From Hoplostethus atlanticus (Eukaryota; Chordata; Actinopteri; Trachichthyiformes; Trachichthyidae), in NCBI GenBank assembly GCA_034670405.1, contig JAXDDX010000038.1:3347501-3411500 (forward strand): 64,000 bases of DNA, in the 5' to 3' direction. A model generated the notes under the pieces. It had not been told where the DNA came from. It made no database searches and saw only the letters and a program-made list of their open reading frames with translations. Both the position numbers and the translations under genes were made by a program. Positions 62,601 to 64,000 of this stretch are shown in pieces. Positions within the stretch are counted from its first letter, which is position 1, and each line of letters opens with the position of its first letter.

Positions 62601-63300
62601 AGGCTGCAGGAACTAAATAGATCGCTATAATCTGGCGTGCATGGTCCATCCATGCACCATGACCATATGGAACAATAACTCAACTAATTCATTTTGTTGG
62701 AAATATGCTTCATTCATTTTTGCAACACTCATAGAAGTGTTGCAAAAAATATGCAAACGTTATTATTGTACCTCCGTGAATATGCTGAAATAAGGCTAGT
62801 TTCTTATTCAAAGCTTTATAATTAAATGACACAAAAGCCATGCTTTATTATGAATTTAGTCAGCGCTCACACTCCACTTATGAAAATCCATGACAATAAT
62901 AACCACAATATATAAACAGCAAAAGTATCAATATGTGGAATTATACTTTCAACTAACATTGTGTCTGTTTTAAGATCTGCTGATAGACTCCAGTTTATGT
63001 TTCTATGACAACCCTGCCAAGATGACAAAGTGTTGAGAGGGGTGAGAAACTTAAATTAAAAACTATAAATGTGTGTTTATGACTACAAAAGAAGCATCAC
63101 AGTCAGGTCAGAAACATCAATTAATTTTGGCTACTGTTCTCCACTTTGTCTTGTTTATATGACAGATTTTTCATCTATGGGAGGGTGTAATGCAGTCTAC
63201 TCTCCAAAAATGGAAATAAAAAAATCCTGGGCTGCAAAAAATGCCTGGTGATGATCCATAGGACCAGAATCATGAAGTTCTCTCTGTTGCTACTGAGGCT
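62601..63300. other. usp49-med20 spacer including the med20 3' UTR
   Basis: AT-rich, no coding recognised. It contains the med20 3' UTR just below 63301; AATAAA-like signals on the minus strand are present near 62845 (TTTATT). Confidence 0.4.
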
Positions 63301-63894
63301 TCAACGCACACTGCTTCCTGGGATCTGCAGTTTCCGGAGTTTGTTGAACAACTCTAGGTACTGAGTCATGGTGTCAACACAGTCTGCTGGTGCATAAAGG
63401 CCCTCAGGCTTGGTAGCAAACACAGAAGGCAGCTCAGGGACACTTGGGCCAAGGAAGGTTTGCATGAACTCCTTCATTAGATTCCAGCAGTCCCCTGGAA
63501 CCACACAGGGACAGTACTCCACCTGAGGAAACACACAAAGGGTTATTACACCACAGGTACCGTAAACAATGAGACAGTGGGAAAAGTTTCATAATTCCAC
63601 TCGTCCTCATATGCATTTGTTCATTATACCAACTACATACCTCTACTGATATCCCTCTTGCGCTGGAGCTCATTGTTACAGTACCAACTTTTACCAGGAA
63701 GTCACAATAGCGGTATCTTGAACCACGGCACTCCACCTTGTGCCCCTTGGCATTCTGGAAGTGAGTTTTTAGCTTCACCATGAGAACGTCAAAGTTTCCA
63801 TCTGCAGTGAGGCAGGGTCCCCCTTCGAACAGGGCGTGGCAGCTCAGGGGAGTCTCGGTGTTGTGCATCACATATAGGAGTTTGGTAGGCTGGC
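63301..63894 (-). CDS. med20: MED20 (Mediator head subunit), last two coding exons; gene runs off right edge
   Basis: Exon 63641-63894 (enters in phase with [11 protein letters not shown], contains [23 protein letters not shown] and [15 protein letters not shown], ends SARGISVE) and terminal exon 63301-63522 ([13 protein letters not shown] to [11 protein letters not shown] and SVR, stop at 63301-63303). Together about 158 residues, roughly the last three quarters of a 212-residue family. Order and motifs match human MED20 ([36 protein letters not shown]). MED20 is part of the Mediator head module with MED8 and MED18 and helps couple activators to RNA polymerase II. The N-terminal exon(s) and promoter lie beyond 64000. 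Confidence 0.95.
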
Positions 63895-64000
63895 CTGTAA
63901 CAGACAGGCAAGATTCACTGAGAGGTAATAAAGTTGTAATTGCAGCAGAAGTAGCTTAGAATTTTAAAACTCTATATGCCTGTTTAAAACTCTGTATGCC

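Overview
The window is nuclear genomic DNA of a ray-finned fish, almost certainly a teleost. Genes are split into many short exons with GT-AG introns, the proteins are close to vertebrate families, and the background contains fish-type Tc1-like, hAT and L2-like elements. I do not name a species. Eight protein-coding loci can be supported; I see no CRISPR array, operon, tRNA or rRNA.

Layout: (1) 96-206, minus: first coding exon of strip1, which continues off the left edge. (2) 3735-21809, minus: complete 16-coding-exon ahcyl1. (3) 25139-29996, minus: complete 7-coding-exon nfya-type gene. (4) 33500-37569, plus: complete srsf3, including a cassette exon that puts a stop codon in frame. (5) 45699-46320, plus: complete cdkn1a coding region (two coding exons). 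(6) 49632-52983, plus: tmcc2-like gene, short N-terminal form. (7) 56944-60010, minus: complete 5-coding-exon usp49, convergent with tmcc2. (8) 63301-63894, minus: the last two coding exons of med20, which continues off the right edge.

strip1 and ahcyl1 are same-strand neighbours on human 1p13, whereas nfya, srsf3, cdkn1a, usp49 and med20 all lie on human 6p21. The window therefore joins two conserved blocks between ahcyl1 and nfya (about 22-25 kb), with a tmcc2-like gene (human 1q32) sitting inside the second block. The genes do not form one pathway. Several act in nuclear gene expression: NF-Y (CCAAT binding), SRSF3 (splicing), USP49 (histone H2B deubiquitination and splicing), Mediator subunit 20 and p21 (cell cycle arrest).

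Introns and intergenic DNA carry transposon remnants whose ends can be read directly: a 679-bp solo LTR with a 5-bp target duplication, a 1.37-kb hAT-like element with an 8-bp duplication holding two unrelated LTR insertions, three Tc1-like remnants, a palindromic hAT MITE, an L2-like LINE and a second LINE with a nested insertion. A 2-kb-spaced inverted repeat lies in ahcyl1 intron 1. I found no convincing wholly new system. The most rewarding items are the srsf3 poison exon, the nested mobile elements, the inverted repeat, the altered NFYA tail and the GC-AG intron in usp49.
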